A DNA stretch of 64,000 nt from Spisula solida (lineage: Eukaryota; Mollusca; Bivalvia; Venerida; Mactridae): positions 16,698,089 through 16,762,088 of the forward strand of contig OX365956.1 in assembly GCA_947247005.1 (NCBI GenBank). The letters are read 5' to 3'. The notes beneath the pieces were generated by a model that searched no databases, was not told where the DNA came from, and saw nothing but the letters and a program-made list of their open reading frames with translations. Each line of letters starts with the position of its first letter. Positions within the stretch are counted from its first letter, which is position 1. Of the stretch, positions 44,823 to 55,103 are shown in pieces. A program made the position numbers and the translations under genes.

Positions 44823-46964
44823 ATAAACAATTTTTAAGTGTGTTAAACCCATACAGACAGGTACAAACTCATAGTTTATGTTTCTAAAAAATAACCAAAA
44901 AGTTAAAAATATATGACATACCAAAAACAAGTTTTAAAATAATTTATTCAAGTATAATACATAATTGATAAACAACACAGTATTAAGAATGTAGCTAGAT
45001 ATTGCACATTCAACATATTCAAAACATGCACATAATGCTAATTAATTACATGCACATAATGCTAAATATGTCTATACATATGTATACATAATTTTATACA
45101 ACTATATGAGGTCATTAGGTAGTCAATACCAGTGCAGCAATACCATGTGGCTCAGGCATCATCAAATAAATGTATAAGATGAAATTTGTCAACATTTGCT
45201 CCGCTTCGTCAAACATACACCAGTCTAAGGTAAAACATACATGTTTTACACGAAATATCGGATCCCTATCTTTCAGCAGCTGGGCTATTTTTTTCCAACA
45301 CCCTGTGAAACCTTAAGAATGGTTTGTACGCCAGCAGACTACAAATTCAAGCAGTCTTCTTTTCCAAGGTTTCACAGGGTGCTGGTAAAAACTATCCAGC
45401 TACTAATAGGGATCCTATATCTCGAGACAAAGCTTATATTTGTTCAATTAGACTGGTCTGTTTCATAGAAATGGGTATTGAAATATAATACTTGCGACCA
45501 TTTTCGTTTTCCAATGTTGACAAATTTTGTCTTGGATTTGATGCCTTTTGTGACCTCAAGAGTCACGTGGTACTACTGAAGTATTTGGACCCAGCAGTCG
45601 AAGCACTATTATATGGACAATCATATTCTTTCCTATTTTTAGATGTTTTTTTATTGCTACAGTGCCAACAACTTCACCCGGTCCCCGAACCTTCACTTAG
45701 CATCATTTAACAGCTAATACTAGTATATTGTCTAAAATTTACTTTCAACCTTTGTTTTTATAAGTGGAGAATATTATGAATATGTACAAGGTGTAGTATA
45801 AATACCTGTCATTGATATGGCATGTCCCTTTCCCATGGAAATTAATGTATTCTGTGCAAGAAGCTTGCATAAAGGTTGAGTACCAAGTGAATTTGTTTGC
45901 ACTACACAACCAACCAATATTATACATAACATAATGTATAAATGATAGATAACATGTTGTTGTCACAAACAACTCAGATAATTTTCGTTAACTCAACCAT
46001 GTATAACACATGTACACATTACAACATAATTCTAGAACAGCATTCAGCATAGAAATGTACAAAACACAATCTTCAATAAATTGATAATAAAAATTGATAG
46101 TAACATTTTTACATCAATGTATACATTCAATGAATGAGTGAGTGCAGATTACTGAGCAAGTTTTACAATGCTATCGAACCAATAGTCGATAGTGCAGTTA
46201 CTTACAAGAAACCCAGGCTTTCAATCACGACCCACATCTGCTGAAATAAGGTTTCATCAATCGCAAAACCCTAGATACAGAAATTCTTGATCATATCTAT
46301 AATGTATTTAAAGAAAAATGACACTTTTAGAAATGAGTTCTTCAGCTTATATCTTAATTTACTAGCCTCAACACAATACTCCTGACGGTATCTATTGCTA
46401 CGATTTATGAGTAAGCCAATATCTGTTTTCAATTTGGTACCATTTTGTTTTTAATCTTAGGAATGATGTACATGTATAAGAAAGAAAACATTTGTTCTGA
46501 AACATGCCTACTTTCTCTCTCCTAAAAAAAATGGAGAAAAAATATACCTGTTTTACAAAAGCTGTAGGAAGTTGGTCACCAAATGCCAACTATCATAATG
46601 TTCATCTTGGCACATAGCTAGCTGGGCACATAATTATCAAGTAAAAACATCCAATTTTACTCATAATTTAGATCTAGAACAAAACAACTTAAATATCAAA
46701 ATGTCTTAAAAATTTGTAAAATTTCAAAAGGTGAGGATAATACATTTTACATTTAGGCTTTATAAACAAAAGGGGCAATCTGGCCCTGTATCGCTCACCT
46801 GTGCACATTCATTGATCTAATAGAACCATATTCAAACTGGACCTCGAGTTCTGCATATATTTCAATTATTCAGCTTTTTTTTAGAATGGAGCACTCATGG
46901 ATCATTGTTACCAATTTGTAATGAAATCCGGCCTGTACTTTCAGATAAAATGAGTTTATGTTAT
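44823..46964. other. Intergenic, no gene recognised
   Basis: AT-rich, with a small foldback at 45255-45420 and short direct repeats ATGCACATAATGCTAA near 45035-45065. No exon-like sequence was recognised. Confidence 0.4.
45255..45420. repeat. Foldback repeat, about 50-bp arms
   Basis: GGATCCCTAT and ACACCCTGTGAAACCTT on the left reappear inverted as AAGGTTTCACAGGGT and AATAGGGATCC on the right. The arms are about 85% alike by eye around a 55-bp spacer. MITE-like hairpin. Confidence 0.8.
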
Positions 46965-47067
46965 AGTTAGAACATATTAAGTAAATTTTAATGATTAAAA
47001 AGGGCGGAGCGAGCGAAGCGAAGCGAGTCCTTTTTAGTCATTAAAATTTACTTAATATGTTCTAACT
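46965..47067. repeat. Near-perfect 39-bp-arm hairpin
   Basis: The left arm AGTTAGAACATATTAAGTAA plus 19 more bases is repeated inverted at 47029-47067 with about one mismatch. The roughly 25-base loop is made of GCGGAGCGAGCGAAGCGAAG. The hairpin would be very stable. Its origin is probably a MITE, and the GCGAGCGAAGCG loop is typical of foldback elements in invertebrates. Confidence 0.9.
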
Positions 47068-47070
47068 AAC

Positions 47071-47216
47071 TTAGAATATAACATTCTGCATTCTGATTGG
47101 CCGATAGAAATTAGCGCCAACGCATGACGTCAAGTCTGTTAAGAGAAAATTTTAATTTTCATTTAACCGCGAAAATGTGGCGTTTTCATTGGCTCATAAT
47201 GTAGGTTATATTCTAA
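47071..47216. mobile_element. Small MITE with TTAGAATATAAC ends
   Basis: TTAGAATATAACATTCTGCA at the left and GTTATATTCTAA at the right are inverted. Subterminal ATTGGCC and ATTGGCT occur inside. 146 bp, non-coding. Confidence 0.65.
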
Positions 47217-47714
47217 ATATAAATATAGGGAAAAACGAGCATTGCTTTCTGCGACCATGTTTTTTGATGAACCATGACATAAAATGTCAATTTTGTAAGA
47301 GTCGCCCAACAACTGTTTGTGTAAAATTAGAAGTCTAGCTAGTGGTTGTTTTTTATGTTGGTCAAAAGCTATACATAGCTTATGTTTACTTTGTTATAAC
47401 CAAATTCCGACAATAAATAAATTTCGACTTGACTCGATTCTCTCAAGGATTTTCAAACTATGTGACAGGTGAATTACAAAGGTCAGTAGATAGTAGCGAT
47501 CATCAGAAGGTGTAAGAAGTTTTTTCAAGGTCAAGCTAATATTATAGCTAATATGATATTAAAACTCTTATCACTACAATACTACACACGCAGATTTAAA
47601 TATAGCACATCAACGATAGGCCACAAGTCTATCCCATCTCTTTCTATCAATATCAGGAGTGTCAACAGAGCCGAAAATCATATGCTGCTGGCCATTTTTG
47701 CCATACAAGAGCCT

Positions 47715-47907
47715 GTCAACCAAATTATTTCAATATTTAACTCAGTTTTTATTGAAAAAAAATCCTTCAGAGCAGATTAAATCGAACATAGCTTTGCCAT
47801 TTCTTGAGATATTTTAATCGAAGAACTTTTATTTTGGTCAGAATTTATAGCTTTTTCAGGATAAATAAATCCGGAATTCTGGATTAATCAGGAATATTGA
47901 CACCCCT
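47715..47907 (+). repeat. GGTCCTAC-family MITE, 3' part
   Basis: Close relative of 28861-29042 over its whole length, ending ATTGACACCCC. The 5' half is missing. Confidence 0.65.
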
Positions 47908-48072
47908 TGCAACATGCAGCCTGATATGCACTACTAGCAGCTTAACTACCATATCAAGATGGCGAAAGCAAAGCCAATCTATCTTCTTAGGAATAGAACA
48001 CAAGATGGGCGCTTTTCACTTTCCTTCCTCATTTGAAATACTAGTAAACTATCTATGTTTGCAGGGTCCTCA

Positions 48073-48360
48073 GACCATACATGCCATGTTTCGCAGACCC
48101 CTTTTGCGTGAGATTGGTGATGGAAATGCAGGAGATTTCATTAAAATGCAGGAGATTTTCCTTGCTGAAACTTCAGACTTAAAGTATTGAAGTTTATATG
48201 CTGTTGTTTTTACTTATCTTAATTTGATGACAATACCATGCATGCTTCATGTAGCAATTTAATTGCTAATTGGATAAATTGGCCTCTGATCATGCAGGAG
48301 TAGAGTCTCAAATGCATGAGACTCACGCATGATGCAGGAGATCTGGCATGTATGTCAGAC
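48073..48360. repeat. Possible MITE with GACCATACATGCCA-type ends
   Basis: GACCATACATGCCATG at the left versus TGGCATGTATGTCAGAC at the right are imperfectly inverted. ATGCAGGAGAT-type words recur inside (about 48126, 48155, 48335). Confidence 0.4.
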
Positions 48361-48767
48361 ATCAAACAAATGAGAGACATAAGTGACATATAAATTATCT
48401 CCCTTGTAAGATAAAGCCCGAGGTAGACCAATTAGCATACAGGTCCTAACTAGTTGAGATCCTCGGACTTTATCCTTGTTTTTAACTGAAATATCATTGA
48501 TTTTAGATATGAAATTCTCACTTCTGTATTACCTAATATGTTAGGGCCATAAATATTAATATACCATGGTGTGTAAACAACATGTAGCCAAATTTATTAT
48601 TTGATCTGATAATTAATGTTGCAAATATTTCAGCCTAATTACTACCATGTGCAATAAACAAAACAGGGATAAAAACAGAGTAATCCGCATGATAGGACCG
48701 GTGGAGTTTTAGAGAGTAGTAAGGGGGGATAATTTACTATTTTTCCCCATTAAATGCATTCTCACAA

Positions 48768-49274
48768 CAGGGGTCCTACTGAGGCATACTGCAAAATCTT
48801 AAATAAGGTGCAAGTCTGTTAGGGCAGCTATTCGCATACACTCCTATATCAACAAGACTGCGTTCAATAAACGCTTATGCCCCCTGTGGAAGCCTTGTCC
48901 ATAAATAAGTCTAAGTCCAAAATTAGGTCAAGGTGAAGGTCAAAATGGGGTCAGGTGATACAGGTGTGTGGAGAGTGTTCATATACAACATCCATGCAAG
49001 TTTGGAAGCTTTGTAGCAAGCCATAAAGATGCTAGAAGAAACGGTCAATTTGGGTTAACCAGGACGGACGAACAGACGGACAGGTGAATCACTATATGCC
49101 TCCCGATCTATCGATACGGGGGCATAAAAACTCAGTCCAAACATTGCTCTATTGCTAAAATTCGGCTTATGAAATTCAAAATGACCGTAAGATAGTCAAT
49201 TATTCGAATTTTTTCATCAAATTACTTTAACTTTATGAAGAAATGTTAATTCCTTCTTCATTTTAGTACCCCTG
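48768..49274 (+). mobile_element. GGTCCTAC-family MITE split by a younger MITE
   Basis: The 5' part is 48768-48852 (CAGGGGTCCTACTGAGGCAT) and the 3' part 49128-49274 (AACTCAGTCCAAACATTG, CATCAAATTACTTTAACTTT). The two halves join to the family order once 48853-49127 is removed. This gives relative ages: the TTATGCCCCC element is younger. Confidence 0.75.
48853..49127 (+). mobile_element. MITE with TTATGCCCCC-type ends, copy 2
   Basis: Full-length relative of 6595-6920: starts CAAGACTGCGTTCAATAAAC, has TTATGCCCCC near the left and ends GGGGGCATAA. Its minisatellite is reduced to about two GGACGGACGAAC-type units. It is inserted in an older repeat, with A-rich flanks at the junctions. Confidence 0.9.
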
Positions 49275-49317
49275 GTCCAACACAACAGTCACATGTCCAC
49301 CCTCCTGCAAGCTGTCT

Positions 49318-49353
49318 CGTTTTCCCTCTCTCTCTTTCTCTCTCGCCTTCATT
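49318..49353 (+). repeat. CT-rich microsatellite
   Basis: TCTCTCTCTTTCTCTCTCGC-type tract just downstream of the SPRYD7 stop, so probably in its 3' UTR. Confidence 0.7.
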
Positions 49354-49405
49354 CGCAGCAAATTATCGAACACAAATATGAAGCATACTATATAATAATG
49401 TTATA

Positions 49406-49503
49406 CTATAACAAAGATTGTTCTATCATTATACTGTCGTATCCATCTGGAGGTTCATGATAAAAGTTAGAGAACTGTACATCTAATGTGGCACCGTCAT
49501 CAA
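49406..49503 (-). CDS. SPRYD7: SPRYD7 exon 5 (terminal)
   Basis: 98 nt. Acceptor CTTTCAG|TTGATG, stop TAG at 49408-49406. Encodes VDDGATLDVQFSNFYHEPPD and the C-terminus ending EQSLL. Confidence 0.95.
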
Positions 49504-52500
49504 CTGAAAGATTCAACAATGACCAGTTAATACATTTATTTCATGCTAACAGATGAGATATGGAATTTTCTGAGTGAAATAAAACCTATATCCGTCCCTG
49601 GTTATCACTCATAGAAAAATGTAGTTACCTTTTTTAACCACTAACTTGTTTTCTCAATATGGATGCCCTTCAGAAATTGGTCACCATAGCAACGACAGAA
49701 GATATTTTAACATAATTCATGACAAGAATTAAATCTAAGACATAGTTCTATATTATCAAAGAACTTAAAATTATATCAAAGAGCATGATTTTTCCAATTT
49801 ATGAGGTTTTTCCTAACCCTATTACGTAATTACTAATACAATGTCACTAAGCCCAGTTTTCCTGGAGAACGGCTAATACATTATCAACATTCAGCACCTT
49901 GTTATACTAAGGGAAGTAACTGTGTAAGCAACTATCACACTATCTAAATCAAATTAGAATTACCTCCCTTGTCATTGATAATTAATCCAAATTCAAAAGA
50001 TCAACAAAGTTACCGTATATTAAATAAGGTTAAACATACACTCACCATAAAACACTGGGTAAACAGTTCCTTTAATCCCTAGCATTGGAGTATTCATTAA
50101 TTTATTATTCAGTCGAATATTTAATTCAACATGGTCGTATGTTAAACCCTGAAAAGTGAAAAAAATAAAGTTTGTTCGTTTATTTATTCAGCTCTGACAG
50201 GTTTATGCCGTTTAGCAATAATTTTCAGTTATATGTGACGGCAGATTCACCTGACCAGTTTTCCACAGGGAGCCAGATACTTTTCCACATGTGGAGGAAA
50301 ATCAACTTGATTGTCAAATTTTCACGGAAGGGGAGAATATGGTACATGAAGGCCTTAAAATATATAATATCTAATCATGCGGCACCAGCTTAACTAGTGC
50401 AGTTGGTTGAGAGTTAGGCCATTGCTGCGAGGATCCAGGTTGGACATACAGGCTAGAGAGACATGTTTTTCATGACACTGTCAACAGTTCAGGGGGGTCC
50501 TACTGAGGCATCTTGCCCAATCCTGAAATTGAGTCACAAATGTGTTTCAGGTGCCATTAGCACACACCCCTATACCAAAAGCAATACAGAAGTCCCCTAC
50601 AGGTTTTAAGCCATTTTCAATGTTTCTGTTGCAAAAGCAATGCTGACTGACTGACCGACCGACTTTATTCTAGGTATTGGTTAACTGTTCCCCTTCTAAG
50701 ACTAAACAACCACTAAAAGTGGCATAACAAGCAACATCAACCATTTTACCAACAATGACAATGTTAACAAGAATTCTGATGATCGAATACATAAGGAGTC
50801 AAAGGTTCAATTCCTAGGTAACTTATACACAGATTTTCCATCAGAACTAATATCAATGATCCTACTGAGGCATAATGGCCAATCCTGAAAACGAATTGCA
50901 AATCTGTTTTGGGTGCCACTAGCACACAGCCCTAAGCCTGAACTAGGTTTCAAACATTATTTATTATTAAAATTCAGATAATGGAACTTCAAATGACCAT
51001 ATTAAATCATCAAATAACTATTAATTTGTGCAGACAATATAATTCTTCCTAATGCAGCAAAGGACAAGGTTCACTAATGGCTAAATTTGGCCCTGTGATT
51101 TTTCAAAAAATAAAAAAGCAGGTTCCTATAAATCTTTCCTATAATTCAAATAACTTAACATTTCCTGTGTAAAAAATAAGCATACATATCCAAATTTCCC
51201 TCGTAATATGTTGACAAAACAGCCAAGAATACGACAAATATGTATCATGTTTATCCCAAAATGTCATTTTTGGCCATTTTCACGACTATTAACGACGTAA
51301 ATCCTTCCCCAAAACCATGATGGCACTCTTGCGACACTTTTATATTTTCACATAACCAGTGTTCTGCAAGTCTTTATATATGTGCAAAATATCAAAGTGT
51401 TGCAAGAGTGCCATCGTGGTTTTTGGGAAGGTATTACGCCATAAAAAGTCAAATAAATGGCTAAAAATGACATTTTTTGGTAAAATTAACCTATTTCAAG
51501 TAGATTTGTCGACATATTACGTGGGAAATTTGGAGAAGTATGCTTAATTTTTTGAAAGACAATGTTAGGCTATTAGAAACATAGGATAGATTTAAAGGAA
51601 GACGCATTTCTATTTTTCGATAAAAATCAGGGCCAAATTAACCCATAAATGAACCTTGTCCTTTGAAATTCGGATTTCTGGATTATTCCAGAATTGAAGG
51701 ACCCCTGTTATATCCGTTTTTACTAAACTCTCAGAATAGTATTTCTATTAGTACAAATATGCCTACCAAAACATCCCCTTCCTGAGGGATTTCCGAGAGT
51801 TTCCCCTTTTCTTCATTTTTATGGAACAATTTCCCATCTTGTCTCAATACCCAAGACTCCTCTGTGTCGCCTAGAGGTATTTTATTTACACTACATTTTC
51901 TTGTTCCTAATCCTACACCCCATGTGCCTGTAATAGAAACATGATTTGATAATTTTATTAGTGATTTATTAAATAATTCAATAAATTTACCTTGATGTGG
52001 TCATCATGAAAGAAAAAAAAACATTTTCAATATGAAAGCTTACTCCTGTGATTAGCCTAGCGCATGAATATGGACTAGAGCACCACGTATAAGTGAGTGA
52101 AATAGTGCTATTCGTGGAGTTGGGTTTGACAAGCGATAGTAGAGAGAATTAATTGATATCGTAAGGATATATTCGTGAGGGTTACAAGATATTCGCTGAA
52201 GACGAAGTGCCTCTGAGATTAAAGAGAGAAACTACCAAGATACAGATATGGTGGCTGATTAACCGGTTCGATTCGATTTTAAAATATTGAAATCGTCTTG
52301 GTCCTAATTTGAACCTACTTGGCTGAATCAGCCATTGAGTAATAACTTTCCTTCATAATCTTAACATGATTCTTACAGAAGATGCTTGTTTGAAACAACT
52401 ATTACTCATCCTAGACAACCGCACACTTGTTAATTTTGCAGACTGCAATATCACAAAAAATACTGAGAAAAAGGGCTGGAATGGCCTACTCATGATCTGA

Positions 52501-54385
52501 AGGCTGAACGCTTGAATACCAATCAAGCTGTCATTGATTATGAGGCATAATGATATCAATAATAACTGACTTGGCAAATAAAGAATCCACCCAGGTAAAT
52601 TTCTTCAGACAAATGTCTTGAAATAAATTGGTCATAGATTTGTCTCATACAACATTTTGTACCTGTGGATTGTAGTTTAACTTCGTAGTAAGCTTTGTCT
52701 TGATTTATTGGTGCATTTGAGAAAGCAGCTCCTGTACCACAGATTCGACGACCGTTCTTGACTATCACTACTTCAGCACCTACAATTGGAAAACATTGTA
52801 TTATGACTATTTACTTTAGAATTATATATTAACATTTTGTAGAACTTTTTATGTAACTAACAGAAGCGTTATACAGTATAATGCTTCTGTTAGTTATATA
52901 AAAAGTTATACAAAAATGGTTATAAACTTATATATATTATTACACTGTCCAGGGGTCCGAATCTGTCTGTCTAGTCTGAGATATAGTTTAGCTCTTCTAC
53001 GTGAACTGTAAGCACCACATGTTGACAATAATTTTATAATATTGGGATACCAAGTAATAATATCATTGTCCAAGAGTGAATTTTTAGATGAAATTAATCA
53101 ATTTTTGACCACAAATGATTAATCAAGCAGATAAAGTATGGTATACTGGTATATTAAAGAACCTTGTTTATGGAAAAGAATCACTAAAGTCCAGATCTAT
53201 TAGCAGTTTTGCAAAGTTGCAAACATAGGTGAGACGCGATTTATCGTAAAGTCACGGCCAGTTTAATATCTTCAATCACATGGTACGGCTGTATAGGATA
53301 TAATTATTAATAGGGGAGAAAAAGTGCAGCCAGCTGGGGACATGAACCTGGGACGCCGTCGCTTACAGGGCGAATGTTCTACCGACTAAGGTAGCCGGTC
53401 ACCTACATAAATATCTCCCCTATTAATAATCATATCCTTTACACACTAGTACAATGTCATCAATTGTGTCATCTTAAATCAAGTGCATTCGACAAACACC
53501 ATAAACGCATGTTTGCCGAATCCCTGGACAAATTTTACCAAGCTATAACGGGAACCACAGGCCCTCAATATGATTTTAATGGTCTGGAAAAATTATTACT
53601 TTTCCAGAGGCCTCTGCGATATATTTTATGGTCCAAACAAATTTATGGTCTGAAATTTTTTTCCTGGACCATGAAATCGCATTGAACAGTCGAAGGCCAG
53701 TGACAGGAACAACTCACAGGGTATTGACGCATATTATTTTTTGCACGTGCGACTGCCTTATATCTCATATACGAATAAAGGAATATAACGCTACATTACA
53801 TTGTAGTGGTCTTTGACATCGGCGAAAAATGGCGTGATTCTGTGACAGTTTTGTTAATCTCTCGCTTAATTTAGACCTGATGATCATTTTGTTTGGTGTT
53901 GCTTGCAGATAAATCATATTTCTATCGAATAGCAAGAGGATTTTCTCCATATATATCTTTGTTATATGTGTTTATTACGTTGAAATCAAAGACCACTACA
54001 ATGTAGCGTTATTTCCCTTTCTTCGTATATGAGATAAAAGGCGTTCGCACACGCATAAAATAATACGGTATGCGTCAATACCCTGTGGAACCAGTAGAAA
54101 ATTATATGCGCACATTCTCCCCGAAATAAAATGGGTCAAAATCGACCTAACTGTTGAATTCCGATTCTAATTATGGATCAAAACAAGTGGGTCTACATTG
54201 TGGAACAGTTTTGAAACTGACAAATAGCGACATGACTTGAGTTTAGCACTTTCAGACATTTAGCAGTTTAGAGCCCTACCCATGTTCGAAGTGTCAAGCT
54301 GAACGGATGGAATTTCTTGAAGACGGATATGACCGGGGTTCCTTTCCCCAAAACATCGCCGCATACAGCAAAACACATCAGCCAT
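49406..54385 (-). CDS. SPRYD7: SPRY domain-containing protein 7, whole gene (five coding exons)
   Basis: Join of 54385-54280, 52779-52663, 51927-51767, 50148-50046 and 49503-49406 on the minus strand: 585 nt, 194 aa, close to the roughly 196 aa of the vertebrate protein. All junctions are GT/AG, and phases match throughout (1, 1, 0, 1). The protein starts MADVFCCMRRCFG, a Cys-rich N-terminus as in the family. It then has VQLDTSNMG, the hallmark VVIVKNGRRICGTG, KAYYEVKLQSTGTWGVGLGT, KIPLGDTEESWVLRQDGKLF, LTYDHVELNIRLNNK, GTVYPVFYVDDGATLDVQF and PPDGYDSIMIEQ. One SPRY (B30.2-like beta-sandwich) domain makes up nearly all of it. The molecular function of SPRYD7 is not established; SPRY domains generally mediate protein binding. 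The exons are too short to stand out as open frames. Identity is very secure. Confidence 0.95.
50046..50148 (-). CDS. SPRYD7: SPRYD7 exon 4
   Basis: 103 nt. Acceptor CTTTTCAG|GGTTTA, donor TTTATG|GTGAGT. Encodes GLTYDHVELNIRLNNK and GIKGTVYPVFY. Confidence 0.95.
50400..50452 (+). repeat. Possible tRNA-like remnant
   Basis: GCAGTTGGTTGAGAG (A-box-like), then GGATCCAGGTTGGACA (B-box-like) 25 bp later, in SPRYD7 intron 3. Weak. Confidence 0.2.
50490..50600 (+). repeat. GGTCCTAC-family MITE, 5' part
   Basis: CAGGGGGGTCCTACTGAGGC followed by GTTTCAGGTGCCATTAGCAC. Truncated on the right. Lies in SPRYD7 intron 3, about 370 bp before another copy. Confidence 0.7.
50859..51707 (+). mobile_element. 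GGTCCTAC-family MITE split by a 608-bp palindromic element
   Basis: Starts GATCCTACTGAGGCATAATG and ends CCAGAATTGAAGGACCCCTG, an inverted match to the family 5' end CAGGGGTCCTAC. 51058-51665 interrupts it. This copy shows both termini and supports the family definition. Confidence 0.75.
51058..51665. mobile_element. 608-bp palindromic (foldback) element
   Basis: CAAAGGACAAGGTTC at the left end and GAACCTTGTCCTTTG at the right are perfectly inverted. Inward matches include ATTTGGCCCTGTGATTTTT with AAAATCAGGGCCAAAT, and the centre-flanking ATGGCACTCTTGC with GCAAGAGTGCCAT. The symmetry centre is near 51361, so nearly the whole element is two arms. It lies in SPRYD7 intron 3, ending about 100 bp before exon 3 on the gene's downstream side. 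Confidence 0.85.
51767..51927 (-). CDS. SPRYD7: SPRYD7 exon 3
   Basis: 161 nt. Acceptor TATTACAG|GCACAT, donor GTTTTG|GTAGGC. Encodes TWGVGLGTRK, NKIPLGD, LRQDGKLFHKNEEK and IPQEGDVL, each aligning with the vertebrate order. Confidence 0.95.
52663..52779 (-). CDS. SPRYD7: SPRYD7 exon 2
   Basis: 117 nt. Acceptor AATTGTAG|GTGCTG, donor CCACAG|GTACAA. Encodes AEVVIVKNGRRICGTGAAFS through KLQST, the start of the SPRY fold and the most conserved family signature. Confidence 0.95.
52833..52918. repeat. 86-bp hairpin
   Basis: TGTAACTAACAGAAGC and GCTTCTGTTAGTTATA are inverted around ATACAGTATA. The outer arms (CATTTTGTAGAACTTTTTA and its partner) extend the match. Small MITE in SPRYD7 intron 1. 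Confidence 0.85.
53296..53437 (-). repeat. tRNA-like sequence inside a 24-bp inverted repeat
   Basis: The ends GGATATAATTATTAATAGGG plus GAGA and their inverted partner bound a minus-strand tRNA-like unit. It has A box TTAGTCGGTAGA, anticodon-loop-like CCTGTAA (TGT, Thr-type), B box GGTTCATGTCC, and complementary CCGGCT/AGCTGG ends that could form an acceptor stem. A tRNA-derived unit within a MITE; not judged a functional tRNA gene. Confidence 0.6.
53608..53698. repeat. AGGCCTTTGATGCG-family MITE, decayed copy
   Basis: AGGCCTCTGCGAT, TTTTATGGTCC and CTGGACCATGAAATCGCAT resemble the cleaner copy at 56097-56225. Lies in SPRYD7 intron 1. Confidence 0.6.
53715..54087. mobile_element. 373-bp MITE with about 110-bp inverted repeats
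   Basis: CACAGGGTATTGACGCATA at the left is inverted at the right as TGCGTCAATACCCTGTG. The match continues inward through TTATATCTCATATACGAA and AACGCTACATTACATTGTAG up to TGGTCTTTG. Non-coding. Lies in SPRYD7 intron 1, 190 bp downstream of exon 1. Confidence 0.88.
54280..54385 (-). CDS. SPRYD7: SPRYD7 exon 1
   Basis: 106 nt, 35 codons plus one base. The ATG at 54385 has G at -3 and G at +4 and is the first after an in-frame TAA. It encodes the Cys-rich start and ends LDTSNM plus the first base of Gly. The donor is ATGG|GTAGGG. Confidence 0.93.
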
Positions 54386-55103
54386 TACAGAGCGATGAGT
54401 CTTGTAAAATTACAATTGCCAAAAAATGAACATTTGTCGATAAAATCTTTGTCAGAAAACGCTTAGGTATGGTCTAAAACGCTAACATGATCCATGATCG
54501 ACCGACCGACATGAGTCAAACTTCGTCTGATATATTAATTTATGGCAGTCAAATCAGTTAGAATACGTCAGAATTTATACAAAATTGCGTGTTTTCTTCA
54601 TTATTTATTGATTTGTTTGGGAGAGCAATAAGAATAATTCACCTGAAAACTCACAGATTCGTCTCTGTTTTAGACATGACCACATTTTTAAAAGCGCCCA
54701 CATCACTCAGACTTTCCAACAAAACTCTTCATTTTGGAGATAGTGCGCGAAACACTTGTCCGCAGTGTCGCAGAAAAGTCGAGTTCAAAGTAATTTACAG
54801 CAATAAATGCATGTTCAGTTGAGGTCAGCTTATAAATATGAACTTGTTTGTTCACGTTTTTCACTCTGCGTTTCTCTGCAAAAGAATAGTATGGGCTAGA
54901 CATGAGGCGTCCATTCTGAAACACAAGACCATTCATTTTTGTTAGTTTTATTGGGGTTTCATGCTCTTGGGCGCCGCATGCATATCCACCAAATGAAAGC
55001 CAAGTTGCATTTTTTTCTATCGTTAAGAATATATTCTAAATTTATTGGGTAATGCAAAATAAATTTAACAGGCAAATTTTTTTAATAATTAAGGGCCATA
55101 ACT

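Noticed and set aside
53296..53437. Functional tRNA-Thr gene
   Set aside because: A and B boxes are present, but the D and T arms are imperfect and the unit is enclosed in inverted repeats; kept as a tRNA-derived repeat.
54703..54936. 77-codon minus-strand frame upstream of SPRYD7
   Set aside because: Considered as SPRYD7 exon 1, but it lacks the Cys-rich start and LDT-x-x-MG end. The true exon 1 at 54280-54385 fits on sequence, phase and donor.
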